Source: Rubellimicrobium arenae (GTDB taxonomy: Bacteria > Pseudomonadota > Alphaproteobacteria > Rhodobacterales > Rhodobacteraceae). From it: a stretch of 64,000 nucleotides of DNA. The position numbers were made by a program, and so were the translations under genes. Each line of letters opens with the position of its first letter. Position 1 is the first letter of the stretch. Positions 8,174 to 16,365 of this stretch are shown piece by piece. The notes below the pieces were generated by a model that saw nothing but the letters and a program-made list of their open reading frames with translations, made no database searches and was not told the DNA's origin. The stretch covers positions 248,001-312,000 of the forward strand of contig NZ_JAFMST010000007.1 in the NCBI RefSeq assembly GCF_017916275.1, given 5' to 3'.

Positions 8174-10110
8174 GCCGGTCCCCGCTCGGCCAGGTAGCGG
8201 CGCCTGGCCTCCTCCATCCGGCGCATGTCGCGGACGGCGGCCTCGATGGCCGTTTCGTCGGACTTGTCGCTGTAGCGGAATTCGCTGTCGGCGTAGCGGT
8301 TGATCTCCTGCAGGACCATCTCGACGGTGATGGGGCGGCGCAGCTCGCGGATCATCGCGGCCTTGGTGTCGTAGTCGCGGCGCAGGAACAGGTCCGGGTT
8401 CGCCATCCACTCGTCCGGAAGCTCCACGTCCATGGCGCGGACCTTGATCGCATCGGTGATGTTCTTGATCGCGCGCCCGGTGAAGCGCGGCTCCACCTCC
8501 TGGATCGCCTTCAGGTAGGCGCCGATCTTGGCGAGCGTGTCGAGCGGGCCGAGCTGCGCCTCCACGCGGCCCCAGACCTCCATCAGCCCCTCCTCCTTGG
8601 GGCGGCTGTGCGCGGCATAGCTTTCGGCCACCGCGCGCTGGATCGCCTGGGCCTCGAACAGCCGGTGATCGCCCATGGGGATCCCGTGGTTGCGCCCCAG
8701 GAGCAGCGCCAGGATGTCGATGTAGTCCTCGCGCGTCTGCGGCCCGTCCACCAGGAACCGTGCGCCCGCCCGTTGCCGCAGGGCGTCGTCCACGTTCTCG
8801 GGATAGTTCGAGAACATGCCGAAGGTGCAGTTCCCCCGCACCACCGTGTTCGCGCCCGCGAAGCTTTCCATCAGGACGGCGGTGATCTCGAGCTGGCCCG
8901 CCGAGGCCTGCCGGTCGCCCCGCTTGCCCGCCAGCGTGTCGATGTCGTCGATCGTGCCGAAGCCGATCACGGTAGGGTCGGTGATCTCGGTGATGAAGGC
9001 CTTGGCGTTCTGGCCGGACTTGCCCTGGTAGGAGTCGATGTTGTCGGTCGAAAGGTTCCGGTAGCGGAACGGCACGCCCGCGACCTCGCAATAGCCGTGC
9101 ACGAGGCCCGCCATCATCTGGATCAGGGTGGTCTTGCCCGTTCCCGGCGCGCCATCGCCCATGAAGGTGAAGATGAAGCCCCCTTCCTCCACGAAGGGGT
9201 TCAGGCGCCGTTCGAAGTCATAGGCCATCAGCATCTTGGCGAGCTTCATGGCCTGGTGCTTGGCGATGTGGTTGCCGACGACCTCCTCGGGGCGCTTGAA
9301 GGTCATCTGCAGGGCGGGGCCGCGCCCCTTGCGGGACGGGGTGAAGCCCTGGATCGTCAGGTCATCCGCCGCAACGCGCCAACTGGCCGAGGTGAAGGCC
9401 CCAAGGCCCGGCGCATGCGCCGCCCGCGCGGCGACGCGGGCCATCAGCGTCTCGGCAAAGGCCAGCGCCGTACCGGCCAGGCGCTGATCGGTGGTGGCAA
9501 GCTGGGCGATGTCCTGGTCCAGCTCCCACAGCGCGCCCATGAGCGCGAGAGGGGCATTGTCGGTCAGCACCTCGTCAAGCTGGCCGATCTCCACCGGCTC
9601 GCCCCCTGCATGAGGGGCAAGGAGGACCGCCAGGGCATCGGCAAAGACGTGAAGCGTCACCAGCGCATCGGCGGTGCTGAGTTCGGCGAAGTCCGGCTGC
9701 TGCGCCGGGGCAAGGCTCCCCCCCGCGTTGGCGCGCTTCAGGTCCGCCAGCCCGGATCGCAGCGCCACCTGCTCGGCCAGGGCCATGGCGATGGCGATGG
9801 CGCGGCGGATGCCTTGCGCGACCGTGGCCTGGAGCGGGGACGGCAGCCCCTCGGACCCCGGAACCCCTTCGATCCGCGCCAGCAGGTGAACGGAGCCGGC
9901 GGTCGTCGTCCGCTGGGTCGCGAGGCCCGGCGTCGTGGGCCGGAAGGCCCGGCGTGTGCCGAGGCCGGACGAGCGCTCCTGCGCCGGGGCCGCTGCCGCC
10001 TGGGCGATGCGGGGCGCGTGATCGAAGCCCTGAAGGAGGTTCAGCGCCGCCGGGTAGTGACGGCGTATGTCCTCCTCGCGCAACTCCATGAGGTCGGCTG
10101 ACAGGCTCAT
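8170..10110 (-). CDS. AAA+ family ATPase
   Basis: A 646-residue ATPase. Residues 1-290 form a helical, poorly recognised domain; the AAA+ core follows, with Walker A GDGAPGTGKTT at 318-328, Walker B TIDDID at 386-391 and a likely arginine finger in LRQRAGARF near 445-452. A helical lid domain occupies about 500-610 (EPRFTGRAIKNITDAIKV). The core resembles cell-division/membrane-protein remodelling AAA proteins more than MoxR. It is 7 bases after the 370-aa gene and overlaps the next gene by 4 bases. The likely role is remodelling or assembling partners encoded in the same operon (inference). Confidence 0.88.
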   Translation of the reverse strand: MSLSADLMELREEDIRRHYPAALNLLQGFDHAPRIAQAAAAPAQERSSGLGTRRAFRPTTPGLATQRTTTAGSVHLLARIEGVPGSEGLPSPLQATVAQGIRRAIAIAMALAEQVALRSGLADLKRANAGGSLAPAQQPDFAELSTADALVTLHVFADALAVLLAPHAGGEPVEIGQLDEVLTDNAPLALMGALWELDQDIAQLATTDQRLAGTALAFAETLMARVAARAAHAPGLGAFTSASWRVAADDLTIQGFTPSRKGRGPALQMTFKRPEEVVGNHIAKHQAMKLAKMLMAYDFERRLNPFVEEGGFIFTFMGDGAPGTGKTTLIQMMAGLVHGYCEVAGVPFRYRNLSTDNIDSYQGKSGQNAKAFITEITDPTVIGFGTIDDIDTLAGKRGDRQASAGQLEITAVLMESFAGANTVVRGNCTFGMFSNYPENVDDALRQRAGARFLVDGPQTREDYIDILALLLGRNHGIPMGDHRLFEAQAIQRAVAESYAAHSRPKEEGLMEVWGRVEAQLGPLDTLAKIGAYLKAIQEVEPRFTGRAIKNITDAIKVRAMDVELPDEWMANPDLFLRRDYDTKAAMIRELRRPITVEMVLQEINRYADSEFRYSDKSDETAIEAAVRDMRRMEEARRRYLAERGPA

Positions 10111-10117
10111 TCCAGTC

Positions 10118-11230
10118 TCACTTCAGGTTCAGGATCCGCCCGCCCCCGCCCACGACCACCTTGCGCATCGATCGGAAGGCGGGCGGGTCGAGTTCGGCCA
10201 GCGCCTGGTAGGGACGCGCAGGCAGGATGATGGAACGGTCGAGGCCGGAGACTCCCTGCTCCTTGGGCTCGGCGAGGGCGAAGACCTCCCGCTCCTCGAG
10301 GCCGAACCAGCCGGACTTCACCTCGTCCACGCGCTCCGAGATCAGGTCCTCCTCGGTCCAGGCCAGCGCCCAGTCCTCGCCTTCGGGCGCGCGGGCGGCG
10401 GCCAGCACGTCGCGGATCGGGCCGGTCTGCGTGGTGAAGGCCGAGGAATACATCGGGCCGAGCCGGATGCGGCGCAGGCGCTTGGGATGCAGGTCCTGGA
10501 AGTCCTGGTCGAAGCCCTTGGCGATCGTCAGGAGCGTGAGCCCGCCCACCGACTGCGCCATCAGGTGGCGCTGGACCATCGGCCATCGCATCCCGTCCTT
10601 GGGCAGCCCGTCCCGTCCGGTGTCCTCCAGCGTCATCAGGTAGATCACGGGGAGGTTGTCCGTCGCCTCGTAGACACCCCAGCGGAGGAGGTACTGCCGC
10701 CGCTCGGCCCGCCCGCCGCCGATGTTGCCGAGCCAGACCGCCTCGGGGTCGTTGCGCGCCCAGAAGAGGCCCCCCTTCCGCAGCTCCTCGTAGTAAAGCC
10801 GCTGGCTCAGGGCGTATTGCAGCCGGGTGGGCGTTACGCGCTCGGACAGGATGACCCGGACCATCTCGTCCTTGAGCGTGTCGGGCGTGGGCAGGCTCGC
10901 GAGGTTCCGCTCGGCCTGGGTGGCGTCGGCGGCCATCTCCATGAGCTCGGCCGCGACGGGGAACCCCGACTCCACACGGTCGAAGGTCAGAGTTCCCGCC
11001 TCCCGCGCCGCGCCGGCGAAATGATACTTGAGCGCCAGCGCCCGGAAGGTGAGGTTCAGGGACACGAGGCTCCGCGCCAGGGCCTCGACCTCGGGCGCGG
11101 TCATGCGGCCCGCCGCCTGCTCCTCGGCGGCGACCGTGGCAAGGTGCGTCGTGATCCGCTCGAACTTGCGGAAGTATCGGCGGGTGGCGACGGTGTCCGC
11201 GAGAACCTGATGATCGAGCGTCAGGTCCAT
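10118..11230 (-). CDS. Conserved hypothetical protein of the AAA+ operon
   Basis: A 370-residue, soluble-looking protein rich in charged helices, with no signal peptide or membrane segment and no recognised catalytic motif. Landmarks are ATRRYFRKFERITTHLA near residue 16, YYEELRKGGLFWARND in the middle and a C-terminal RKVVVGGGGRILNLK. It sits 30 bases after the coiled-coil gene and 7 bases before the ATPase, so it is likely a cytoplasmic partner of that ATPase. Function unknown. Confidence 0.8.
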   Translation of the reverse strand: MDLTLDHQVLADTVATRRYFRKFERITTHLATVAAEEQAAGRMTAPEVEALARSLVSLNLTFRALALKYHFAGAAREAGTLTFDRVESGFPVAAELMEMAADATQAERNLASLPTPDTLKDEMVRVILSERVTPTRLQYALSQRLYYEELRKGGLFWARNDPEAVWLGNIGGGRAERRQYLLRWGVYEATDNLPVIYLMTLEDTGRDGLPKDGMRWPMVQRHLMAQSVGGLTLLTIAKGFDQDFQDLHPKRLRRIRLGPMYSSAFTTQTGPIRDVLAAARAPEGEDWALAWTEEDLISERVDEVKSGWFGLEEREVFALAEPKEQGVSGLDRSIILPARPYQALAELDPPAFRSMRKVVVGGGGRILNLK

Positions 11231-11260
11231 GACGGACCGCCTTCCCGGGATGCCACGGCC

Positions 11261-12355
11261 TTAGCCCTGCCCGCCCCCCTGGGACCCGTAGAGGTTCTTG
11301 TCGTGCTTCTCGACGATGGCCTGGAAGCGGCGCATGAAGCGCTCGTCCGCGCGGGCCTTGGCCTCCATGACATCGCGCGAGAAGATCATCTGCTGCTCGT
11401 GCGCTTCCAGCATGTCGGCCATCCGGGCGTTGGTGGCCGCGCCGATGCCGGCCATCGCGGTCTGCGCCTCCTGGTCGGTCTTGACCCCGATCTCGTTGAT
11501 CCGGTGCGCCACGTCCTGCTGCTGCGCGGTCTTGAGCGACTTGGACAGCGCGTCATAAAGCACCACCCGCTGCCGCGTGTCGGTCCGGAGCTTGTTGATC
11601 AGCACCATCTGCGTCGCCGCCTGGTTCTGGAGCGAGTCCATCCAGGTCTTGCCGCTCTCGATGTAGCGCTCCAGCGTCTGGGACAGGGCGAGCTTCACCT
11701 GCTCCTGCCGGACCAGCTCGTTGTGGCGGGAGTTCATCTGGGCGAGATCGGTTTCCAGCCGCGTACGGGCGGCGGGGTCCGTCTCGGCCCCGATGCGGTT
11801 CTCCAGGTCGATGATCTTGGGATCCATGTCGGTGATGTCGCGCCGGACGGCTTCCAGCTCGGTCACGACCTGCTCGCGCTCGGCCAGGGTCGAGGCGAGG
11901 TTGCCGTCCACCCTGGTCTTCTGCTCCTCCAGCACGCCGAGCTGGTTTTCGAGCAGCTTCACGATGGTGTCGGACTTGGCGATCAGGTCCTGGAGCTTGT
12001 CGTCGATGGTCGCCATCCGCATCCGCTCCTGCCGCATGGCCTCGGACCTGGTGGCGTTGAAGAAGCCGACGAAGGTTTCCCAGCCGGTCTTGTTCCGCAT
12101 CTCCGCGAAGTCGCGCGAGAAGGCCTCGGTCACGTCGTCGAGGCCCATGATCAGTTCGGCGATGTTGGCGTTCATCACCTCGGTGTGCCTGTGCACGTCC
12201 TGCAGGGTCGCATTCTCGATGTCGAGAGGCACCTCGGTGCCCTGCCCGACGCGGGATCGCGCCCCCTCGATGCGGGAGGTCAGTTCCGAGATCTTGGCCT
12301 GGGCTTGCGCCACCTGGGCCTGGCTTTCACGGATCTGGGTCTCGAAGTCGGCCAT
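11261..12355 (-). CDS. Coiled-coil protein, TelA-like architecture
   Basis: A 364-residue, almost entirely alpha-helical protein: an N-terminal coiled coil (about 1-35), a segment ending NKTGWETFVGFFNATRSEAM near 105-125, a long coiled coil (about 130-240) and a C-terminal amphipathic region ending in a Gly-rich tail. The order (short coil, FVGFF-type hydrophobic patch, long coils, QxxLINKL and repeated Ala/Gln helices) is reminiscent of the TelA/KlaA toxic-anion-resistance family, but this is judged by eye and is only a hypothesis. It is the first gene of the seven-gene minus operon. The start ATG at 12355 has a GGAGAGGA site just upstream. Confidence 0.82.
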   Translation of the reverse strand: MADFETQIRESQAQVAQAQAKISELTSRIEGARSRVGQGTEVPLDIENATLQDVHRHTEVMNANIAELIMGLDDVTEAFSRDFAEMRNKTGWETFVGFFNATRSEAMRQERMRMATIDDKLQDLIAKSDTIVKLLENQLGVLEEQKTRVDGNLASTLAEREQVVTELEAVRRDITDMDPKIIDLENRIGAETDPAARTRLETDLAQMNSRHNELVRQEQVKLALSQTLERYIESGKTWMDSLQNQAATQMVLINKLRTDTRQRVVLYDALSKSLKTAQQQDVAHRINEIGVKTDQEAQTAMAGIGAATNARMADMLEAHEQQMIFSRDVMEAKARADERFMRRFQAIVEKHDKNLYGSQGGGQG

Positions 12356-12456
12356 CGCGTCCTCTCCTGCACTCGCATTTCCGTGTTAAGTGGGATGTGT
12401 AACGCAGGTTGGAAAGGTGCGTCACGCGCCGAATCGGCCAGCCTCGGAGGGGTCCG

Positions 12457-12804
12457 ATGAGCGATGAGCTGTTCCGCTTCCTGTCGCGCAACGCCGCAGC
12501 ACCCGTCCAGTCGCGCCCCCCGGCCGACCGGGTCGTGGCCGGCGACCCGGTCTTCACGACCTGGAACGTCGAGGAGCGCGGGGCGCTGTATTGCGGCCTC
12601 TGGCAGAGCACGCCCGGGAAGTGGCGCATCCATTACGATGAATGGGAGTACTGCCGCATCCTCGAGGGGCTGTCGGTGGTCACCGAGGACGGCGGTGCCG
12701 CCCGCATCGTCCGCACGGGCGACAGCTTCGTGATCCGCCCCGGATTTCGGGGCACCTGGGAGGTGCTGGAGACGACGCTCAAGGATTACGTCGTCCTTGC
12801 CTGA
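12457..12804 (+). CDS. Cupin domain protein
   Basis: A 115-residue single-domain cupin of the ureidoglycine-aminohydrolase-like type (Cupin_3): GLWQSTPGKWRIHYDEWEYC near 45-65, EGLSVVTEDGG and GDSFVIRPGFRGTWEV form the two cupin motifs. The start at 12457 has a GGAGG ribosome site 6 bases upstream; an earlier in-frame start at 12409 would run into the divergent promoter region. It is transcribed divergently from the AAA+ operon (about 100 bases apart). Enzymatic or sensory role unknown. Confidence 0.82.
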   Translation: MSDELFRFLSRNAAAPVQSRPPADRVVAGDPVFTTWNVEERGALYCGLWQSTPGKWRIHYDEWEYCRILEGLSVVTEDGGAARIVRTGDSFVIRPGFRGTWEVLETTLKDYVVLA

Positions 12805-12807
12805 GGA

Positions 12808-13791
12808 TCAGCCCCGGTTGGGCACCCCGGCCGCGCCCTGGGGCGCCAGCACCTCTGCGTTCGACAGGATGGGCGTGGTGGCGTCCCCGGCCGGAAGGGT
12901 CGGCGCGGCGGGCGCGATCATCGTACCGTCGGCCCCGTAGATGTCGGTCGCGTCAGGGATGTAGGCCACGCCTTCCTGGGCCGCCGGATTCCCGTAGTAC
13001 TGCTCGGGCACCATGGCCTGCGGCACCGCCGGACGCTGGCCCTCGCCCGAATAGAAGGGCGGAAGCTGGATGCCCCGGGTGGCCATCAGCGGTCCTTCGA
13101 TCCGAACCGAATCCTCGTAGGACCGGATGACGACGCGCGTCCCGTCCGGCACGCGGTTGAAGAGGTCGATGGCATCGTGGTTGAACAGCCGGATGCATCC
13201 CGCCGACCCGGAGTTCCCGATCGAGCTGAGATCGTTGGTGCCGTGGATCCGGTAATAGGTGTCGGCGCCTCCCCGATACAGATAAAGCGCGCGGGCCCCC
13301 AGAGGGCTGGCCGGACCGCCGGGCACCCCGCCCCGGTAGGGTCCGTAGACCTCGGGCTCGCGGCGCAGCATGTTCGCGGTCGGGGTCCAGCCGGGCCAGA
13401 CGGCCTTGCGCTGGATACGGAACGACCCGCCGATGCCACGTCCTTCCCGCCCCACGGCGATGGGGTAGCGGACGGCCATGCCGTCGGGCTGCACCCAGTA
13501 GAGGAACTTGGCGTAAGGATCGACCTCGACGGTGCCGGGCGCCTGCTCGCCGCGGTAGGCCACGGTCGCGCGACGGTTGACGCCGCCCAGATAGGACGGC
13601 GGCACGGGGGGCAGGACATAGCCGTTGTCCTCCAATCGCTCGTAGCCCGGGACGATCTGCGATACGGGGATGCCGTCGATCATCGGCTCGGGCTGGGGCG
13701 GCGGCGGAGCGGCGCAGGCGGCCAGGCTCAGCGCCGCACAAAGGCCGAGGGCGCGAAACGCGACCCTGGGACCGGAAGAAAGACGGGACAT
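12808..13791 (-). CDS. L,D-transpeptidase lipoprotein (YkuD fold)
   Basis: A 327-residue exported enzyme that crosslinks peptidoglycan peptides or attaches proteins to them in the periplasm. The signal peptide ends in a lipobox LAAC with the lipidated Cys26, followed by a proline-rich linker. The YkuD domain has His183 in RIHGTND and nucleophile Cys199 in GSAGCIRLF. The C-terminal 100 residues are low-complexity. The ATG at 13791 is preferred; an in-frame GTG at 13803 lies too close to the purine-rich site. Its stop is only 3 bases from the convergent cupin gene. Confidence 0.92.
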   Translation of the reverse strand: MSRLSSGPRVAFRALGLCAALSLAACAAPPPPQPEPMIDGIPVSQIVPGYERLEDNGYVLPPVPPSYLGGVNRRATVAYRGEQAPGTVEVDPYAKFLYWVQPDGMAVRYPIAVGREGRGIGGSFRIQRKAVWPGWTPTANMLRREPEVYGPYRGGVPGGPASPLGARALYLYRGGADTYYRIHGTNDLSSIGNSGSAGCIRLFNHDAIDLFNRVPDGTRVVIRSYEDSVRIEGPLMATRGIQLPPFYSGEGQRPAVPQAMVPEQYYGNPAAQEGVAYIPDATDIYGADGTMIAPAAPTLPAGDATTPILSNAEVLAPQGAAGVPNRG

Positions 13792-14026
13792 ACGGACGAT
13801 CACCTTTGGCGGAAGGGCTCCGAATCACGTTAACAGGTCAAGACCGCTGCGCAATCCGCCGTTCAACCATCACCTGTGGACAACTCGCCCGATCCGGGCC
13901 GATTGGCCGGAATCCGTGCAAGGTCAGGAAAACCCGACTGTCAGAGCAGGGTGTCGCGCGGCTAAAGGACGCGGCACAAGCATTTTGCACCGACCTTTTC
14001 GAACGATCTGTTTCCACGAGGCATAG
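13792..14026. other. Intergenic region upstream of L,D-transpeptidase
   Basis: This 235-base stretch has no convincing gene. It holds the promoter region of the L,D-transpeptidase and a relatively AT-rich patch (about 13978-14010, including TTTTGCACC and CTTTTCGAACG) that could be a promoter for the small plus-strand frame. A single TGTGGACAA at about 13873 resembles a DnaA box but is isolated. Confidence 0.4.
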
Positions 14027-14236
14027 ATGAGCCCGATTATCGCCCAAGCGGCCGCCCCGGCCCCCACCACGTCTTCGGATTGGGTGGGGGCCGCGACGCG
14101 GCCCGGTTCGGGCCTGGGCCTGCTGCCTGCAGCATTCTCGGCACAACCGGCCGCCTTCCTGGCCACCCTTGGCCTGGCCGCGTTGGCGGCGGCCCTGGCG
14201 CCCTGGCTCGGCCGCCGGCTCAGCCCACCACGTTGA
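14027..14236 (+). CDS. Possible small membrane protein
   Basis: A 69-residue frame with a plausible GAGG ribosome site 6 bases upstream of its ATG. The product is Ala/Pro-rich with one likely membrane helix (FLATLGLAALAAALAPWL, about 44-62) and a basic tail. It overlaps the 3' end of the convergent creatinase gene by 17 bases and contains a strong hairpin (14058-14093). It may be a real short protein or an accidental frame in GC-rich DNA. Confidence 0.3.
   Translation: MSPIIAQAAAPAPTTSSDWVGAATRPGSGLGLLPAAFSAQPAAFLATLGLAALAAALAPWLGRRLSPPR
14058..14093. terminator. Strong GC hairpin downstream of creatinase
   Basis: An 11-bp perfect inverted repeat (CGGCCCCCACC at 14058-14068 and GGTGGGGGCCG at 14083-14093) with a 14-base loop. 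It lies about 130 bases beyond the creatinase stop in the direction of that gene's transcription, so it may block read-through or stabilise the mRNA 3' end. There is no T-run. Confidence 0.4.
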
Positions 14237-15428
14237 AGGCCGGGCCGTAGGGATAGCCCGTGATGTCCTCGGCGCCGTCCTCGGTGATGACCAGGATGTC
14301 GTGCTCCCGGTAGCCGCCGGCCCCGGGCTGGCCCTCGGGGATCGTCAGCATCGGCTCCATCGAGATCACCATCCCGGGCTCCAGGATGGTGTCGATGTCC
14401 TCGCGCAGCTCCAGTCCCGCCTCGCGGCCGTAGTAATGGGACAGCACGCCGAAGGAATGGCCGTAACCGAAGGTCCGGTACCGCAGAAGGTCCCGCTCCT
14501 CGAGGAAGGCGTTGATCCTTTGCGTCACCTCGGCGCAGGACACGCCGGGCCGGAGCAGGCTCATGCCGTATTCATGGGCAGCGACGTTCGCCTCCCAGTA
14601 GGCCAGCGAGGCGGCGTCCACCTCGCGCACGAACATCGTCCTTTCCAGCGCGGTGTAATAGCCCGAGATCATCGGGAAGGCATTGAGGCTGAGGATGTCG
14701 CCGACCTGCAGCTGACGCGCGGTGACCGGGTTATGGGCGCCATCGGTGTTGATCCCGGACTGGAACCAGACCCAGGTGTCCCGGTACTCGGCGTCCGGAA
14801 ACCGCCAGGCGATCTCCAGCTCCATGGCGTCGCGGCCGGCCATGGCGACGTCGATCTCGCGGGTGCCGACCCGCGCCGCCTCGCGGATGGCATGGCCGCC
14901 GACGTCGGCGACGGCCGCCCCGGCGCGGATCAGGGCGATCTCGGCGGCGGACTTGTGCATCCGCTGGCGCATGGCGGCCGGGGCGATGTCCTCCACCCGC
15001 TCGGGCGACAGGACGGCCCTGAGCTTCTGGTCCTGCAGGAGGGTCAGGTGGTCGCCCTCGATCCCGATCGTCCTGGCGTTTCCGGCGACCTGGGCCACGG
15101 CCCGCCAGAAGTTGTCCCGCGCCCAGTCGGTATAGGTGAGGTTGTCGCCGTAGCCGCGCCGCCAGGGCTGGCCCGCGTCGATGCCCGCGCTGATCGTCAC
15201 GCTCTGGGTCGGGGTGACCACCAGCCCGTAGGGCCGCCCGAACGAGCAGTAGAGAAAGCCCGAATAATACGCGATCCCGTGCATGGAGGTGATCAGCGCG
15301 ACCTCGACGCCCGCTTCCTCCATGATGGCGCGCAGGCCCTTCAGCCGTGCGTCATACTCGGTGTCGGCAAAGGGAAGGGTGCGCTCCCCCTGGTGGAAGC
15401 GGTAAGTGGCGGGACGGTTCATCGTCAT
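14220..15428 (-). CDS. Creatinase (creatine amidinohydrolase)
   Basis: Cytoplasmic M24-fold hydrolase that splits creatine into sarcosine and urea (EC 3.5.3.3). The 402-residue length matches the Pseudomonas enzyme (403), and the catalytic residues fall at the same numbers: His232 in GAHNPVT, Glu262 in ALERT and Glu358 in SMEPM. Blocks such as YCSFGRPYGLV, WFQSGINTDGAHNPV and YGHSFGVLSHYYGREAGLE are characteristic of creatinase rather than of metal-dependent prolidases. The ATG at 15428 has an AAGGG site 9 bases upstream. No creatininase or sarcosine oxidase lies beside it in the window. Confidence 0.93.
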   Translation of the reverse strand: MTMNRPATYRFHQGERTLPFADTEYDARLKGLRAIMEEAGVEVALITSMHGIAYYSGFLYCSFGRPYGLVVTPTQSVTISAGIDAGQPWRRGYGDNLTYTDWARDNFWRAVAQVAGNARTIGIEGDHLTLLQDQKLRAVLSPERVEDIAPAAMRQRMHKSAAEIALIRAGAAVADVGGHAIREAARVGTREIDVAMAGRDAMELEIAWRFPDAEYRDTWVWFQSGINTDGAHNPVTARQLQVGDILSLNAFPMISGYYTALERTMFVREVDAASLAYWEANVAAHEYGMSLLRPGVSCAEVTQRINAFLEERDLLRYRTFGYGHSFGVLSHYYGREAGLELREDIDTILEPGMVISMEPMLTIPEGQPGAGGYREHDILVITEDGAEDITGYPYGPAFNVVG

Positions 15429-15695
15429 CGTGTCAGACCCTTGGTGGGGGTCCGCGCGCCTGTGTGCAGGGACCCCGAAAGGTCCCGGCGTACAGGACGT
15501 GGCAGGTTGCTGCCTGCAAGCGATGGGGCACGACACCCCTGCGGCGACGCCATCGCCACGAGCTCGGAGCCGAGACTGGCGGCAACCGCGGCCAGGCGCA
15601 AGCTCCTTCGGCAGGGGCCCGCCGCCCATCGGCCCGCCGGCTTGCCGTTGCCAGGGTGTCGCGGCATGAGGCCTGGCGCGGATGAAGGACGGCTG
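15429..15695. promoter_or_regulatory. Divergent promoter region creatinase / SDR
   Basis: The 267-base region between two divergent genes must contain promoters for both. A dyad GCAGG-N6-CCTGC at 15502-15517 could be an operator, but no regulator next to it suggests which protein would bind. No -10/-35 pair can be named with confidence. Confidence 0.35.
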
Positions 15696-16352
15696 ATGCG
15701 GATCGCTGGCAGGACGGGCGTGGTGACCGGGGTCGATGGCCCGATCGGGGCTGCGATCGCGCGCGGCCTTGTGGCAGCCGGCGTGCGCCTGAGCGTGGAA
15801 GCGGCCGACAAGACGCTGGCCCGCTCGATCGCGGCTGGGATCGGCGCCGACCCCGTATCGGCCGGCTGGGCCGAGGAGACGTCCCCCGACATCCTGGTGG
15901 ACGCGGCCCCCCTGCCGGCCATGGGGCCCCGCCTCTCGGAGGCCGGCGCATGGGAAGACGCGCTGCTGGCTTCGGGGCGCGCCCTGTCCCGGGCGGCCAC
16001 CTGCGCCGCCCGGATGCCTCGGGACGGGGCGATCCTGGTGGTGTCGGCACTGCCCGCTGCCTTGCCCATGGCCGGCTGGCTCGTCCCCCTGCTCGCCTGG
16101 CGGGAGGCGGCCGTGGCCACCCTCGCCCGCGAACTGGCGCCGCAGGGCATTCGGGTGAACGGCCTGGCCCCCGTCCTCGGGACCGGGGGCCGCCTTCCCG
16201 GCTTCCTGCAACGGGGGGCCGCCAGCGCCCCAGCCACCCCGCTGAGCCGGGCCGCCACGCCGCCGGAGGTCGCCCAGGCCGCCCTGTGGCTTCTGGAAAC
16301 GGACCTGGTGACCGGGCTGACCTTGCCGCTCGATGGCGGGCGAAGGCTCTAG
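15696..16352 (+). CDS. SDR-fold protein with degenerate active site
   Basis: A 218-residue short-chain dehydrogenase relative. The N-terminal dinucleotide site is altered to GVDGPIGAAIARGL, and the region aligning with the catalytic Tyr-x-x-x-Lys reads LAWRE (133-137), so both Tyr and Lys are missing while the flanking AAVATLARELAPQGIRVNGLAP and the C-terminal LPLDGGRRL are well kept. This suggests a protein that has lost oxidoreductase activity and may bind a ligand or a partner. The ATG at 15696 has an AAGGA site. It is divergent from creatinase and convergent with the hydrolase gene (13-base gap). Confidence 0.75.
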   Translation: MRIAGRTGVVTGVDGPIGAAIARGLVAAGVRLSVEAADKTLARSIAAGIGADPVSAGWAEETSPDILVDAAPLPAMGPRLSEAGAWEDALLASGRALSRAATCAARMPRDGAILVVSALPAALPMAGWLVPLLAWREAAVATLARELAPQGIRVNGLAPVLGTGGRLPGFLQRGAASAPATPLSRAATPPEVAQAALWLLETDLVTGLTLPLDGGRRL

Positions 16353-16365
16353 CCCCGTTCGGCCG

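Noticed and set aside
13873-13881. TGTGGACAA resembling a DnaA box
   Set aside because: Single copy, one mismatch, no cluster, no dnaA/oriC-type genes near.
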